Of a DNA stretch of 64,000 bases, positions 45,971 to 56,422 are shown one piece after another. The DNA lies in NCBI GenBank assembly GCA_021234155.1, contig JAJEKV010000036.1:5278209-5342208 (forward strand). The letters run 5' to 3'. The translations under genes were made by a program, and so were the position numbers. The DNA comes from Isoetes taiwanensis. Its lineage: Eukaryota; Streptophyta; Lycopodiopsida; Isoetales; Isoetaceae. The notes beneath the pieces were generated by a model. It did not search any database and was not told where the DNA came from. It saw only the letters and a list, made by a program, of their open reading frames with translations. The stretch's first letter is position 1; each line of letters begins with the position of its first letter.

Positions 45971-48555
45971 TGTGACGTTCCACGTATTTATATGGTATAC
46001 ATATAAATATACTGACACGTCACGCAATAGGGATATGCCATCATGGGGTATGTTAACCTAGGGGGTTGACCTAAAAGGGATTAATTTAGCTATGCTAAAT
46101 TTATAAAGGCTTAATTAAAGGATATAAACTTCTGCGATTTTGGTTTGGTATTTGGGAATCAGTGGTTAGGACTATGATTTTGATGTCGTATTGTATAAAA
46201 AAGGGTATATTTTGGCATGTTTGAGCAGCTTGTTTCCATTTAGTGGTCTAGTTTCTAATTTTAATGTGTTTGCAAGTTTATTGTTGGCTATTTTTCATGC
46301 TAAATTGTGGGGTGTCGATAGCGTTTCACGCCACTTCCTTTTTCGAGGCTGGGCTCCCTGTTTTTTGCAGGTGCGGCGGAGCAGAGGAGGGGCAGGCATC
46401 GTTGAAGCCAAGAAGGGCTCTTCATATTCAAGGGCATGCTTGGCATGTTAACAGTGGCAAACAGTGGCAAAAGGATTTGGATCGCTGCTGATTGTTGGCA
46501 AACAGTGGCAAAGGAGCGGCCAAGAAGATCTGGGCCTGCAGGAAGCGTTGCTTGCTTCTGGGTTTACTTGCTTTGCTTGCAGAGCAGGGGCTCCAGGGGA
46601 CTTCCAGGGCTTCCGATTCAGCTTTAGGGCTTGCGATTCAAGCCTTTTTTAGTCTGGTTTGTTCTAACAGAGCAAGATCTGGACACAGCAGGCTGGAATC
46701 GATTCTTTGAAGCCCGGAATAGGTAGCAGCGAAGCTTAGTCCTGCTGCTGGTGCCGGATTTGAAGATGCAACAGCCAGGGCCTGGTTTGATGATGCCGGA
46801 AACGTTGGCTGGGTCTTTTCCTTGCCCAACTTGATGTCTGGAGCTTTTGTTAATCCCTGTAACTGGCCGATTTGCTGAAGCCGGGGGAAGTTAGCAGAGG
46901 TCTTCTGCCCTATCCAATCTGTGACTTCCGGCCCAGCTTCTGGCGATTCCGACCTATGCAGCATATGCATGGCCTGCCGACGTTTTTTCTTGGGTCACCA
47001 TGAGGTCGATGGAGACCTTAGGAAATGGCAGGACATTTCTTCTCTAAAAAGATGCTGGCCACTGATCTGGCATCATATTTAGAATATGCTCCAGATCCAC
47101 GGCTAGGATTCAACCTCACAAACGTAACCTATAATACTTGAAAAAAACATTAAGAGAGTTTAAATTTATAAAGGGTTAATTAAAGGATAATTACCTATAA
47201 TTAAGGAATAATTATTTAATTAACTTAATTAAGCCAATTAAGTTAATCTAATTAAGTAATTAAGAGGAGGACACCTGGCCAAACTCGATTGGCCAGTAGA
47301 AGACTGCTAATTTGGGGCAGCAAATTGGATCCCTATCCCAATTTGCCCTAAATCGACTCCAGATGGAGATGCCACATGACAATGGATCCAGCAGGAATTC
47401 GGGTTAGTGGATAGATTAGCTTGACATTTCTAGGGTCAGCGCCTCTGTCAGTCTTCTCTGCTTGTCTTTGTTTATGATTAACCCTTGTTTGATAGTTTAG
47501 AACTGTTCTCAATTATGGATTATGCTTTGTGATGTATGGATGGATGTATCTTTGGTAGTATCTCTGTTAGTCTTCCAGAAAGCAGGGATTAAAGGGGGGT
47601 AGAGACCTATGTGACCTATGTTCATTAGTATGCTCCTAGTAGTTCCCCTAGTACCCGGTAATTGCGGCCTGTGCACAAGATCCTACCGAGCTGTGGAATC
47701 TATGGCATGATTGAAGCACCAGACAAGGAGCCGCGGTGATGAAGTGTGGGATGGGGTCTCGCCTGAGCATAAAAGGCTACAGGGGACTCCTTCCGTGAGC
47801 TAGGCCTAATAGCGGCGCTGAACTAGGCCGGGTATGGGTCCGACACTCCGGGTGCGGGTGTGATCATCCCGTGTACTTTGTGTAGATTTAGGGAGTAGGT
47901 CCGGGTATGCGGATGCGGGGTCACCGATGCGCACGTATTCTCTAGCTCATCCATGGAATCATCACTCTGGAAGGGACACTTCCCCGACCCGCCTCATCGG
48001 ACCGGGGAGATGTAACCCTGAGTAGTTCCGGCGGGTGATGCCTTGAATTGCGCCTCCCAAGGCTACAATGACGCCATAGCTTGATTCAGCTCATCTGCAA
48101 AGTGTGCACAGGAGGGGCGGATGGAGTGGACAACCCTAGCCGATGTTCTATACCAGCCAACGCCATGCCAAGATTCGGTCTGCTGATCTCTTGAAACCTA
48201 GCCGTCAGTCGATCCTCATTGGAGTCTGAACTGGGGTAGAACCATGGGTTTTGGGACGTTTTCTCTAGTATTAAATGCATCTTCTCTGTTATTATCAGTT
48301 GGATGGATGTGCCACCCTTCGTGGTGGTCATTTATTATATGATTATGCTGTATGCTAACCTTGTATGCACGCTTCCGCGACATAGGAGTCCCATTGAAGG
48401 CGTGGGCCGAATGACACCTCCGTGTCCTTCACCCGGTCATCTTTCTATAGATGGTCCGAGTTAGACGGAGGGCCCTGCTCATGGCAAGTTGGTTGCCATG
48501 GGAGGTCCCCGTATGTATACGTCTGGAGCGCCGTATATGTTCAGGGAGCATCACA
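45971..48555 (+). repeat. 3' LTR of element A, with a 1-kb insertion
   Basis: Collinear with the 5' LTR except for 46125-47160. It ends GGGAGCATCACA. There are more small indels against the 5' copy between about 47750 and 48230 than elsewhere. Confidence 0.9.
46125..47160. mobile_element. Insertion of unknown type in the 3' LTR of element A
   Basis: 1036 bp absent from the 5' LTR, flanked by a 29-bp direct repeat (46096-46124 and 47161-47189, one mismatch). It contains an internal aacagtggcaaa motif three times (about 46450-46515). No protein motif and no terminal inverted repeats were seen. It could be captured host sequence or a non-autonomous element. Confidence 0.6.
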
Positions 48556-48658
48556 CTTGATGTTATTCTTCATGTTGATGTTGTTGTATCTATGATGTTT
48601 ATGATGCATTCACCCCTCGAGGTGATTTTATTGATATATTGTATTATGTGCTCATGTT
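48556..48658 (+). repeat. Continuation of family F plus-oriented LTR fragment
   Basis: It follows the A insertion and contains atgcattcacccctcgaggtg, the equivalent of the cacccttcgtggtgg block of element A. It meets the minus-oriented F copy head to head at about 48659. Confidence 0.55.
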
Positions 48659-49788
48659 TACTGCTGGGTGCATAGCCAAAGGGGCTACTGCTGGGTTGCA
48701 TCTCCCCAGTCCTGATGAGGCAGGAGGAGAGTCACCTCCCCTCCAGAGGTATCCCATGCCCATCACAGGCGGCTAGAGGGCCACTGCCCGTATTCAACTT
48801 GAACCCCATTGAAGGTGACGCATCACCCAAGAGGTGTCGACCTCATGCCTTGCCCACACTCACAGTGACAAGCCATTAAGCCTAGCCCGCATAGACCCCC
48901 GGTAGGCTTTACACACCAGAGGGGTCAGTCTGTGATGAGACAAGTTCCTCCTTATCAACCGGTCTAGCCCCGCCACCCACAACCAGGCGGGATCCTGTGC
49001 ACGGGCCGCATGTAATTGGGAACTAGTAGGCTATCTAGGATCATCTGCTACACAGGCTTTAGGCCTCTACCCCCCTTCCCAATACATGGAGGTCACAGAG
49101 TGAAATACAGATATCAATCACATAACTGAAATGAAGAATAACATCTAATCTATCTACCTAGACATCTAGAGTTAGGTTCCTTTGTTAGAGCTTATGATCT
49201 CGGGATCTATAAGGCCTCTAAGGCTGAACTAACATACTTAACCAACCTATTGCCCAGCCAAAGGCGGCTTTGCACAACATAATGACTAATTATCTGGTCC
49301 TTGACCTGTTCCAGATCCTCGGAATGCATCCATGCCTCTGATCCTGCTGAAGATTGCTGCTACTCGATGATCTGTTATGCAAAGACGGCTTTTCAGAGCC
49401 TAGCAATGCGGATTGGGGTCTTGGCTTGGCTGAAATGGCTCAAAAGAACCCTAAATGCGAGAAAAGGAAAGGAGCTTTAGGAAAACCCTAATTTTCAAAG
49501 ATGAAAAAGGGTTTAGGGTCTAGGGAAAGGCCTTATATAGACCCTTTAGGGTTAGGTTAGCCATTTGGCTAAATGGGGTCTTGCCATTTGGAAAATGTGG
49601 TTCATGGGGGTTTTGTTGTGTATTTTTATTTAACATGCACAACATTCGAGGTTGCCCCCCTAGGTGCAACTCTTGGCCCCTAGGTGCAACACTTTACGGC
49701 TACCAAGTACATGTCATCCATGACATGTACGTGTGATGTGGCAGTATAATATACGTATTCAGATCGTATATTATGCTGGAATATCACA
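48659..49788 (-). repeat. Family F LTR, minus orientation
   Basis: It starts on the minus strand at 49788 with TGTGATATTCC and lies downstream of a chromodomain fragment, so it is the 3' LTR of a family F element. The tip folds into a strong stem-loop (arms TGTGAT/ATCACA and ATAATATACG/CGTATATTAT). A separate inverted repeat (gtacatgtcat/atgacatgtac) lies at 49707-49730. Confidence 0.8.
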
Positions 49789-50215
49789 CTTCAAAAGGTT
49801 ATATGATCAGGTGGTAGGACAAAAGTCCTTTTACAAACATAAGTAATAACAGAGTAACAACTCAAGAGTACTCTCAAATCATAAAATTTCGAAAACACAA
49901 GTTGGCCTGCGAGGTGGGGCCTAGGTTCTTCTGCAGTTTATCAGTATGCTCTACTGGCCTGTAGAAGTGAATACATTAATGTTTAAGAAATAAATTAAGT
50001 AGTGTGGTTGAAGGGACCACCCCCTTAAATAAATAAAAATATGAATGCAAGAATTCTATCATGCCTATGGCTGGCATGTCGTCGCGGCATAGGGAATGGC
50101 CATTTTCCCATTATAGCTGGGACGAATGCGTCCTATCATGAATGCCTATATGCCCAGTTTCCCCATCTAGGTTGCATGTAACCCAACCCCTAGAATGATC
50201 CCTGTCGGATCTCGC

Positions 50216-50622
50216 TCAGACCCCTGTCGGACTAAGAATGCTATACTTACCGTCAGGGTTGGAGATGATCGCATCTTGAATGGTTCGGCCCTTGCATTCC
50301 TTCATAAAGTTCGGGTAAGTCTTATCGAAGTCCACTTTAAGAACCCATGTTGTATCCTCTGTGGGTAAGTGTTTCCACTTGACCAAGTATTGCAGAATTT
50401 GAGTTCGACCGCTCGATGTAGAGCTGTGGCGGATCTCCGAAAGGAATGCAAAGAGGGAGCATCTCTTGGGTATTGAACTCAAGAAAGCCAGCCAGGATGA
50501 CTCTGCATGTTGGCTAGGAGGTCTATCCTCTGGAGTAAAAAGGGCTGTAAAAGATCAAAGGGGACTTGGAAGTCCCAATGCTCTCCATCTTGATATCATT
50601 GGAGCAGGGTTGGGGTTGTTAT
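50216..50622 (-). pseudogene. X2 start fused by deletion to a chromodomain
   Basis: From 50622 down to about 50430 the minus strand is alignable at DNA level with the first part of element A X2. From about 50410 the frame reads GRTQILQYLVKWKHLPTED, TTWVLKVDFDKTYPNF, KGRTIQDAI, which is a retrotransposon chromodomain. Gag and nearly all of pol are missing between the two. A frame of 88 codons spans the junction, but it is a deletion product and not a known protein. Confidence 0.75.
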
Positions 50623-51223
50623 TGTTGAAAATGAGTAATAGTCAAGTGATCAAACGTGAACTTCCTTTACCAATCAAGAGAACTTCTTCTAATAATGTTT
50701 CAATAAGTTATCTAGTTACTCAAGGAACCATTCGAATTTCAAATGCCAATTCTATTCAAAACCATTGGACAATATATTCGATAGTTACTGTTCACAAGGT
50801 TATTGACTCATTACTGTAGACTTATTGACCAAACGAACAATTACCAAAGTTGAACTTTGATCTCCTCCTTTAGCTCGAATAAGGCCGGAATTGCTCCGAT
50901 AACTGTCTATTCGAATTGATCCAAGCATTGGATATATGTACAGATTAATCTTCGTCGGTCATGGCTTCAAAATCGACCGACAATGAGGTGTTCATATTTG
51001 AATGGTTTTTGGCTCCATATCGGTCGCCTTCACCTCTTCGATACCTTTAATACTATTTATATACAATAGACCATTGAACATGGTTCATAATATTTACAAA
51101 CAATTTAAACCATAATACACTAGGTAGAATAGGTTACCTAGGTATCATGATCTGCTTCTAGGATCATGTCAATTTGAATGTAGATCCCATGATATATGAT
51201 GAACATATTCTTGAATACCAACA
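50623..51223 (-). repeat. 3' LTR of copia C
   Basis: 601 bp, ends TGTTGGTATTC and CATTTTCAACA on the minus strand. Confidence 0.95.
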
Positions 51224-51234
51224 CTCCTCCTTCA

Positions 51235-53076
51235 TCATATATCATTGTACTCTTCCTGACTGCAGTCATGAGGTTGAACTTCAGTAAACCTTACTGTTTT
51301 TGGGACTGAGTCAGTTAAGAGTTTTTCTGCTGTAACATTCATAGCCAGTTTAAACTTGACAAACTTGTTTTCAACTAAGGCCTTTGTGAAAATATCTGCA
51401 ACCTGGTTTGAAGTGTGCACATAACACATTTGTATATAGCCCTTTGCTGCCAAATCTCTTATAAAGTGAACATTCAGCTCAATATGCTTGGTTCTGTCAT
51501 GATCTACTGGATTTTTGACAATGGCCATGCAGCTCTGACTATCAGTGAAGATTTTAGTAGCTTTTTCTTGTTTGCATTCCAGCTCAGTAATCAACCTTCT
51601 CAACCAAGCAATTTCTTTAGCCACTAGTGATGCAACAACATATTCAGCTTCAGCTGTAGACATAGCAATGGCACTTTGTTTTTTTGTTCTCCAAGCTATC
51701 ACTCCTCCTCCTAACATTATTATATACCCTGATGTTGACTTCCTGCAGCTCAAATCTCCTCCCCAGTCAGCATCACTAAATGCCTCCAAGTTCAAGTTTG
51801 TAGAGTTGAATAATAATCCATCATTCATGGCACCTTTCAAATACCTAAGTATCCTTTTCCCTGCTATCCAGTGCTGCTTGCTGGGATTGTGATTTCTCCT
51901 ACTAAGAATATTTACTGCATAGGCAATATCTGGCCTTGTATTATTGGCTAAATAGAGTAGGCATCCTACAAGTGCTCGATATGGGATCTCTTCCATTTCT
52001 TTCCTTTCAGCCTCTGAGATTTCAAATTCTGCTGTAAGTTTGTGGCCTGGAACTATAGGTGTCCTGACTGTATTTGCATATTCAAGGTTAAACCTTCTTA
52101 GCATATTATCAATATGTCTAGATTGAGTAAGCTTCAAAGTTCTTTTCTGTCTATCTCTTGTAACTTCAATGCCAAGAAAATGCTTTAGTTCTCCAAGGTC
52201 TGTCATTCTGAACCTGTTGTTAAGAATCTCCTTGCATTGATTCAAGCATGAGTTGCTATTTGCAAACATAATACAATCGTCCACATAGAGAGCAATTATG
52301 CAAAAATCTCCTTCATTTCTAAACCTATATAGGTTCCCATCATTTTGAAGTTTCTCAAAGTTTTGTTCCCTTAGGAACTTGTCTATGGTATTGTACCATT
52401 CCCTGGGGGACTGCTTTAGTCCATACACAGCTCTATTGAGCTTCCAAATTTTGTTATCTCCTTGTTCAAATCCAACTGGCTGTTTAAGATAAATTTTCTC
52501 CTCCAACTTTGCATTCAAGAAAGCGGTCTTTACATCCATATGATGCACCTCAAAATCAAGTGCATTTGCTATACTCAACAACATTCTGAGGCTTGTTAAT
52601 TTTACAATTGGGGAATAGGTTTCATCATAATCTTTCCCCTTTTGCTGGGTAAACCCCTGAGCTACTAGTCTAGCTTTGTGCTTCAGACTGCCATCTGCAT
52701 TTGTCTTTAATTTAAAGAGCCATTTGCATCCTATTAAGTGTTTATCAGCTGTGTATTCCACCAGATCATATGTATTTGTGTCATTGAAGGATTCCATTTC
52801 CTCACTCATTGCATCTAACCATTTTTCTTTTTCTGGAGATGTTAATACTTCCTCATATGATCTCGGAACACTAGAGTCTTCAATGATGCTAAGAATGTGA
52901 TCATGGTCAACATAAGATCCCTGTATTCTCCTGCTTCTGCCAGTTTCTGTTCTGCCATATTGGTTCAAATCAATATGTGTGTCTTCAAGTAATTTTTCTG
53001 CTTGATTTTTCCTTTGTTTGGCAACATTGTTTTCATGTGGCTCTGATACCAAATGTTGAAAATGAGTAATAGTCAA
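51235..53076 (-). CDS. Copia C polyprotein remnant (reverse transcriptase and RNase H), open frame
   Basis: An uninterrupted 613-codon frame. It contains the RVT_2 domain: KARLVAQGFTQQKGKDY, HHMDVKTAFLNAKLEEKIY, AVYGLKQSPREWY and catalytic ALYVDDCIMF. The copia RNase H follows: FSDADWGGDLSCRKSTSGY, STAEAEYVVAS, TDSQSCMAIVKN, FTKAL. The frame begins inside the 5' LTR and crosses the primer-binding site. This shows a deletion joining the leader to mid-pol, so gag, protease and integrase are gone. The open frame in spite of the deletion fits a recent insertion mobilised in trans. It converts element RNA to DNA in relatives that keep all domains. Confidence 0.93.
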   Translation of the reverse strand: MTITHFQHLVSEPHENNVAKQRKNQAEKLLEDTHIDLNQYGRTETGRSRRIQGSYVDHDHILSIIEDSSVPRSYEEVLTSPEKEKWLDAMSEEMESFNDTNTYDLVEYTADKHLIGCKWLFKLKTNADGSLKHKARLVAQGFTQQKGKDYDETYSPIVKLTSLRMLLSIANALDFEVHHMDVKTAFLNAKLEEKIYLKQPVGFEQGDNKIWKLNRAVYGLKQSPREWYNTIDKFLREQNFEKLQNDGNLYRFRNEGDFCIIALYVDDCIMFANSNSCLNQCKEILNNRFRMTDLGELKHFLGIEVTRDRQKRTLKLTQSRHIDNMLRRFNLEYANTVRTPIVPGHKLTAEFEISEAERKEMEEIPYRALVGCLLYLANNTRPDIAYAVNILSRRNHNPSKQHWIAGKRILRYLKGAMNDGLLFNSTNLNLEAFSDADWGGDLSCRKSTSGYIIMLGGGVIAWRTKKQSAIAMSTAEAEYVVASLVAKEIAWLRRLITELECKQEKATKIFTDSQSCMAIVKNPVDHDRTKHIELNVHFIRDLAAKGYIQMCYVHTSNQVADIFTKALVENKFVKFKLAMNVTAEKLLTDSVPKTVRFTEVQPHDCSQEEYNDI

Positions 53077-53654
53077 GTGATCAAACGTGAACTTCCTTTA
53101 CCAATCAAGAGAACTTCTTCTAATAATGTTTCAATAAGTTATCTAGTTACTCAAGGAACCATTCGAATTTCAAATGCCAATTCTATTCAAAACCATTGGA
53201 CAATATATTCGATAGTTACTGTTCACAAGGTTATTGACTCATTACTGTAGACTTATTGACCAAACGAACAATTACCAAAGTTGAACTTTGATCTCCTCCT
53301 TTAGCTCGAATAAGGCCGGAATTGCTCCGATAACTGTCTATTCGAATTGATCCAAGCATTGGATATATGTACAGATTAATCTTTGTCGATCATGGCTTCA
53401 AAATCGACCGACAATGAGGTGTTCATATTTGAATGGTTTTTGGCTCCATATCGGTCGCCTTCACCTCTTCGATACCTTTAATACTATTTATATACAATAG
53501 ACCATTGAACATGGTTCACAATATTTACAAACAATTTAAACCATAATACACTAGGTAGAATAGGTTACCTAGGTATCATGATCTGCTTCTAGGATCATGT
53601 CAATTTGAATGTAGATCCCATGATATATGATGAACATATTCTTGAATACCAACA
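53054..53654 (-). repeat. 5' LTR of copia C
   Basis: 601 bp. It is followed on the minus strand by the primer-binding site. Confidence 0.95.
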
Positions 53655-53896
53655 GTTATTGGCACTGCAAGGGATGGAGGAGGAGGACAAAAGAAGAGAT
53701 AAGGAATAGCAAATGAAACCCTAAAAGTTTTAAGTAGTTTTTTTTACTTTTATGCTGACATCAGCATCACTAATTAAATAATTATTGAAACTATTTATTT
53801 ATTATTGTTATTTGTTTGAGACAGGGTTTAAATAACGAAATCCGATTATATTCATATCTATACAAAATTGACACAAAAAGATGCTTGATGGGCAAG
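53655..53896 (-). other. X1-X2 spacer of element E
   Basis: AT-rich, matching the layout of the X1-X2 spacer in element A and ending (minus strand) in a pyrimidine-rich stretch before X2. Confidence 0.5.
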
Positions 53897-55161
53897 CTAG
53901 AGAGAATCTCCCCGAATTCTTTGAGCAAGAGCCAAATCTTTGGTCATGATAGTGACCCTCTTTGCGTGTATAGCGCAAAGATTTGCATCCCCAAAAAGGG
54001 CTATCAGATAAGCCTCAGCAGCCTCCTGCAATGCTAGAATAGCAAAAGTTTGAAAGCGCAGGTCAGTCTTAAAGTCTTGGGCTATTTCCCTGACCAACCG
54101 CTGGAAAGGCAGCTTCCCTAATAGTAACTCCATGGTCTTTTGGTACTTACAGATTTCCCGTAAGGCCACGGTACCCGGTCGAAACCGATGAGGTTTCCTC
54201 GAGGTAGCTGCCCTTTGAGTCGGTGCAGGCTTCTTGGGCAAAGTGTTACCCCTAGAGACTGGGTGGGGCCTTGCAGCATCCAGTCGTTCCTGCTGGCGGG
54301 CAGAGTTGGTGGCCTTCCCAATTCCCCCGACAGTCTTGAGCTTTTCCTTATATTGACTCCTAGACTTGTGGGCGGTGGATTTGCGTCGTCGCTCAATGGG
54401 AGGGTTCTCTGCCTGGTCGGGACCGCGCGTGTCTCCTGCTCGGTGTTGGCCTGCTGCTGCTGCCCCTACTCCTGGTTTTGTTGTTGCTCCTGCTAGGCTC
54501 TCTCAGCCTCTTCCTGAGCAGCATGGGCGACGGCCATGTCTGCTTCTACCTGTGCAAGACGTCGGGCCATAATCCTTCGAAACAATTCAGCACGGTAGTG
54601 GTCCGGCCGGGCTTGCATGTCCATCCGGATCACTATTAAGTAATCCAGGTTAATATGAGATGGGACCTCACCCCAAGTAAAACTTTGGGTAGCCTCATCA
54701 TATTCATATGGGGGAAGATCAAGGGGGTTACAGTTGATGATGGCTCTCCCATCACGCAGGTAAACATATTCACGGCCCCGAGCTTCGGTGTCCCTCCTCT
54801 CTATTTCCCGGGTGTCGTCTGCACGGGCCAACTCCCTGATGCGGGCCGCCTCCCTCCGTATGGCTTCCTCGTCTGGGACTTCCTCACACTCGGGTGGATA
54901 AAACTTAACCAGCATCATAACTTGGTCAAGTTGCTCGACTATAGTATATGACTGCCATAGAAGGTTAAGCTTTATCAAAAAGTGCTCGGAGAGGTGGAAG
55001 ATGGGATATGGTATTCTATGGCCATCAATGAAACGTTGTACCATTTCAACTAGAAGGAGCTCGACCCTGTCAGGGTCGGTAGCCAAATGCTCTCCAAGCT
55101 AGGCATAAATTTGGGGTATGTTGAGGGAGCCATAGCTCTGGGTACTTTTAATACGTGCCAT
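53897..55161 (-). pseudogene. X1 of element E: unknown N-terminal domain and histone H3 fold
   Basis: ATG 55161 (MARIKSTQSYGS) opens the frame. A TAG near 55100, a TAG near 54495 and a frameshift before 54241 break it. The N-terminal part shares the block HRIPYPIFHLSEHFLIKLN with element A and has the later LDLPPYEYDEATQSFTWGE. The C-terminal part from 54196 is H3: [70 protein letters not shown]. It lacks the six-residue insertion of the A copy and is closer to canonical H3 in alpha-1 and loop 1. A basic linker precedes the H3 part in both copies. Collinearity of leader, X1, spacer and X2 with element A shows common descent. Confidence 0.88.
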
Positions 55162-55794
55162 GTTCATTGGGCCTGGACAAGGAAAAGATCAAAGAAGAGG
55201 GCGCTAGGTTGAGAAGAGGTGGAAAATGAGGCGCTAAGGGGTGGTGGTGGCGACAAGCACAAGCAGAGGCAAGGTAGTTGGAGCTCGGGTTCCGGCGACT
55301 ATGGCGGACGGTCGAGGCGGGCGCGTGAAAGGAGCAAGGCAAGAATGAAAAAAACGTCACTTTAGTTTTAAGTTTAATTTTTATTTTTATTTTTATTTTT
55401 TGAAAACTTTTTTTTTTAATATATGGCGGGATACGTGTTTATATGGTCGGACGCCCCTCCGATTATACGTGTTTAAAATCAAATTCCAAGACGACCAAAC
55501 CCGAGCGGCGCCCCAGTTGGGTTTTGGCCTGCTTCCTCCCCCTGTTGCGGCCAGATGGCGACGTCCCTAGGGTATTTGGACCACGCCCGACACGTTGGAG
55601 TAAAAATCTCGTCAATCCGAGCTATCTGGAGAAAGTTATGGCGCTTACAACACTCGAACCTCTGGCTCCACCTTCTGACCTTAACTACTCCACCAGAGAA
55701 CACTCTTCTACACACTAAGTCATTCCTCCCATAACTAGACCAACTAACATGCTAACTACAGAGTTTGACGACTATAACCTAAGAGAAGGTACCA
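55162..55794 (-). other. Leader of element E
   Basis: No conserved frame. The stretch near 55640 (minus: ccataactttctccagatag) aligns with the leader of element A near 37430. The primer-binding site and LTR end that should follow are missing at the junction with copia D. Confidence 0.6.
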
Positions 55795-56402
55795 AGCTTA
55801 TAAGTGATTGTGACAGTCGAGTTCTGCACTTATCTCTAAGGCTATAAATCATACGAGCATTCATGAGAAGCAGTGGCAGGGAATGCATGTAAAGAGCATG
55901 TAAGTTGAAAAGGGGCGCTGGCTGCATTTGAGGCGCTCAGAATCAAATTTTAAGGCTGTATTTCGCACTCAGCGCCCATATACAGTTCCGCCGTATAAAA
56001 TACGCGTGGAAAAAATACGCATATTAACATGGTTAGGTTTCAATGGTTCAAGGGCAATTTTATGTTGATACGCCTGTGGGATATTTGGGGATAATAGAGG
56101 CCTGGATTGGAAAGTTTATCCACCCCTTAACCACCGGATCTACGAAGAATAGTTATATATATGATTGATCATGACTGAGGACGATCATCCTGAAGGAGGA
56201 GCAACGATTCGGGCCGGTTTATTTTGTTCTAGTATATCATAATGTTTGAGAAGGTGTTAAAGATTGTTGGAAACATGATTGATGTTGCATAAGGGATTAG
56301 TGACCATCTTTTGGCTCCCTTATTGCTTGCAAAGACAAGCTGTACATGATTAATCTTGCTAGACATTTAAATTAAAGAATATATTTTGCTCAAATACTAA
56401 CA
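55795..56402 (+). repeat. 5' LTR of copia D
   Basis: 608 bp, truncated at the start, ends CAAATACTAACA. Confidence 0.9.
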
Positions 56403-56422
56403 GTGGTATCAGAGCTATTATC

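Larger units (their letters stand above)
35639..48555 (+). mobile_element. Ty3/gypsy chromodomain element A carrying a histone H3-fold ORF
   Basis: Nearly complete element. Order: 5' LTR 35639-37207, primer-binding site 37209-37220, leader, X1 (H3 fold), X2, gag, protease, reverse transcriptase, RNase H, integrase, chromodomain, purine tract 45958-45970, 3' LTR 45971-48555 (with an insertion). Flanks are CTTGC and CTTGA, a 5-bp duplication with one mismatch. Pol order and the C-terminal chromodomain place it among chromoviruses. Several stops and shifts suggest an inactive copy, unless some are assembly errors. Confidence 0.93.
50623..53654 (-). mobile_element. Ty1/copia element C, young and internally deleted
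   Basis: Flanked by the exact duplication GTTAT (50618-50622 and 53655-53659). The two 601-bp LTRs (50623-51223 and 53054-53654) differ at only three positions by eye, all transitions. The primer-binding site is at 53039-53050 on the minus strand (TGGTATCAGAGC). The interior is only 1.83 kb and lacks gag, protease and integrase. Confidence 0.95.
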
